Positions 5,322 to 5,909 of a stretch of 5,909 nt of DNA are shown here, in pieces (position 1 is the stretch's first letter; every line of letters starts with the position of its first letter). The notes beneath the pieces are model-generated. The model worked only from the letters and a program-made list of their open reading frames with translations, ran no database searches and was not told the DNA's origin. The translations under genes and the position numbers were made by a program. The stretch comes from Actinomycetales bacterium (GTDB lineage Bacteria; Actinomycetota; Actinomycetes; Actinomycetales; Microbacteriaceae), in assembly GCA_028868555.1 (NCBI GenBank), contig JAGWUG010000062.1, positions 1 through 5,909 on the forward strand. Reading direction: 5' to 3'.

Positions 5322-5909
5322 ATGGCGCTAGAACTGGCCGACAAGTGGATCTGGGACTCCTGGTACATCTTTGATGGAGAGCGCTATCACGCCTTCTATT
5401 TGCATGCATCTCGTGCCCTCGGCGATCCGGTTCGCCGCCACCGCCACCCAATCATCGGCCACGCAATCAGTGATGACCTCACCAACTGGACCGTGGTGCG
5501 TGACGCCATTATTGTCTCCGATGATCCGACCGCGTTTGACTCCTGGACTACCTGGACCGGATCCGTGGTTCGCGCCGATGACGGCACCTGGTGGATGTTC
5601 TACACCGGTACCAGCCGTGCCGATGGGGGCGACGTTCAGACAGTCGGTGCCGCCACCTCCAAGGACCTCTTGGTTTGGGACAAGGTCAGCGAAGCACCGA
5701 TGGTGACCGCAGATGCCAGATGGTACGAGAAGCTGAACCAACCCGAATGGCACGACGAGGCCTGGCGCGATCCATGGGTATTCCGTTTCCCAAAGGGCGT
5801 AACCACTGGAGCGGCCGCGGTGGGCCTTCCTGGAAATGGGTCTGCAGAAGCCACCGATGCATCAGAGGTCTGGCACATGCTGGTCACCGCGCGAGCCAAG
5901 GCATCGGTG
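5322..5909 (+). CDS. Clan GH-J-like glycoside hydrolase (GH68/GH32 type), 5' part only
   Basis: The first 196 residues of a five-bladed beta-propeller glycosidase are present; the window ends before the stop codon. WIWDSWY (9-15) resembles the VWDSWP nucleophile motif of GH68, making Asp12 the likely nucleophile. WTGSVVRADDGTWWMFYTG (78-96) resembles the WSGS-containing blade of that family. EAWRDPWVF (146-154) carries the RDP transition-state motif shared by GH68 and GH32. The acid/base glutamate lies beyond the window. Enzymes of this clan act on fructosides such as sucrose or fructans; the substrate here is unknown. There is no signal peptide and only 11 residues precede the nucleophile, so it is probably cytoplasmic, unlike secreted levansucrases. 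Residues about 156-181 form a Gly/Ala/Ser-rich insertion. The start is set by a strong ribosome site. Confidence 0.8.
   Translation, partial: MALELADKWIWDSWYIFDGERYHAFYLHASRALGDPVRRHRHPIIGHAISDDLTNWTVVRDAIIVSDDPTAFDSWTTWTGSVVRADDGTWWMFYTGTSRADGGDVQTVGAATSKDLLVWDKVSEAPMVTADARWYEKLNQPEWHDEAWRDPWVFRFPKGVTTGAAAVGLPGNGSAEATDASEVWHMLVTARAKASV

Noticed and set aside
5328..5899. Antisense open frames opposite the glycoside hydrolase gene
   Set aside because: The + strand frame carries GH68/GH32 motifs and a strong ribosome site; the antisense products have no coherent domain.

Overview
The window looks like a stretch of actinobacterial chromosome, most likely from a small-genome relative of the Microbacteriaceae. 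The evidence is a DUF3039 protein (a family known essentially from Actinobacteria), a murI-rph-rdgB cluster arranged as in other actinobacteria, GTG and TTG starts, TANNNT-type -10 elements, and fairly high GC (high fifties to about 60% by eye, not counted). No genus can be named from sequence alone, and no mobile element, CRISPR array or prophage is visible.

Layout. Positions 1-134 hold the 3' end of an unidentified + strand gene. After about 100 bp of regulatory DNA with three 11-bp-phased CTCAG-like repeats comes a membrane-anchored HtrA/DegP-type serine protease with a PDZ domain (236-1495). A small zinc-ribbon-like DUF3039 protein follows almost without a gap (1499-1810). A G+C hairpin and an apparent leaderless promoter then precede murI (glutamate racemase, 1848-2738). 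This runs into rph (RNase PH, TTG start in a 4-bp overlap), rdgB (ITP/XTP pyrophosphatase) and an unrecognised four-helix membrane protein (4070-4483) with visibly different codon use. From the other side, a DedA-family membrane protein (5152-4487, - strand) converges on it, with 3 bp between the stop codons. Upstream of dedA, separated by one base, is tRNA-Arg(CCG) (5225-5154, - strand). Divergent from the tRNA is the 5' part of a clan GH-J-like glycoside hydrolase (GH68/GH32 type), cut by the window end.

Function. The content is mostly core housekeeping: envelope protein quality control (HtrA), D-glutamate for peptidoglycan (MurI), tRNA 3' trimming (RNase PH), nucleotide-pool cleaning (RdgB), membrane homeostasis (DedA) and an arginine tRNA, plus one accessory sugar enzyme. 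I did not find a convincing undescribed system. The most unusual points are gene-expression architecture: the tRNA-dedA junction, which would give a nearly leaderless dedA mRNA on tRNA 3' processing; two GTG genes lacking Shine-Dalgarno sequences, with -10-like hexamers exactly 12 to 7 bases upstream; and the phased repeats before htrA.
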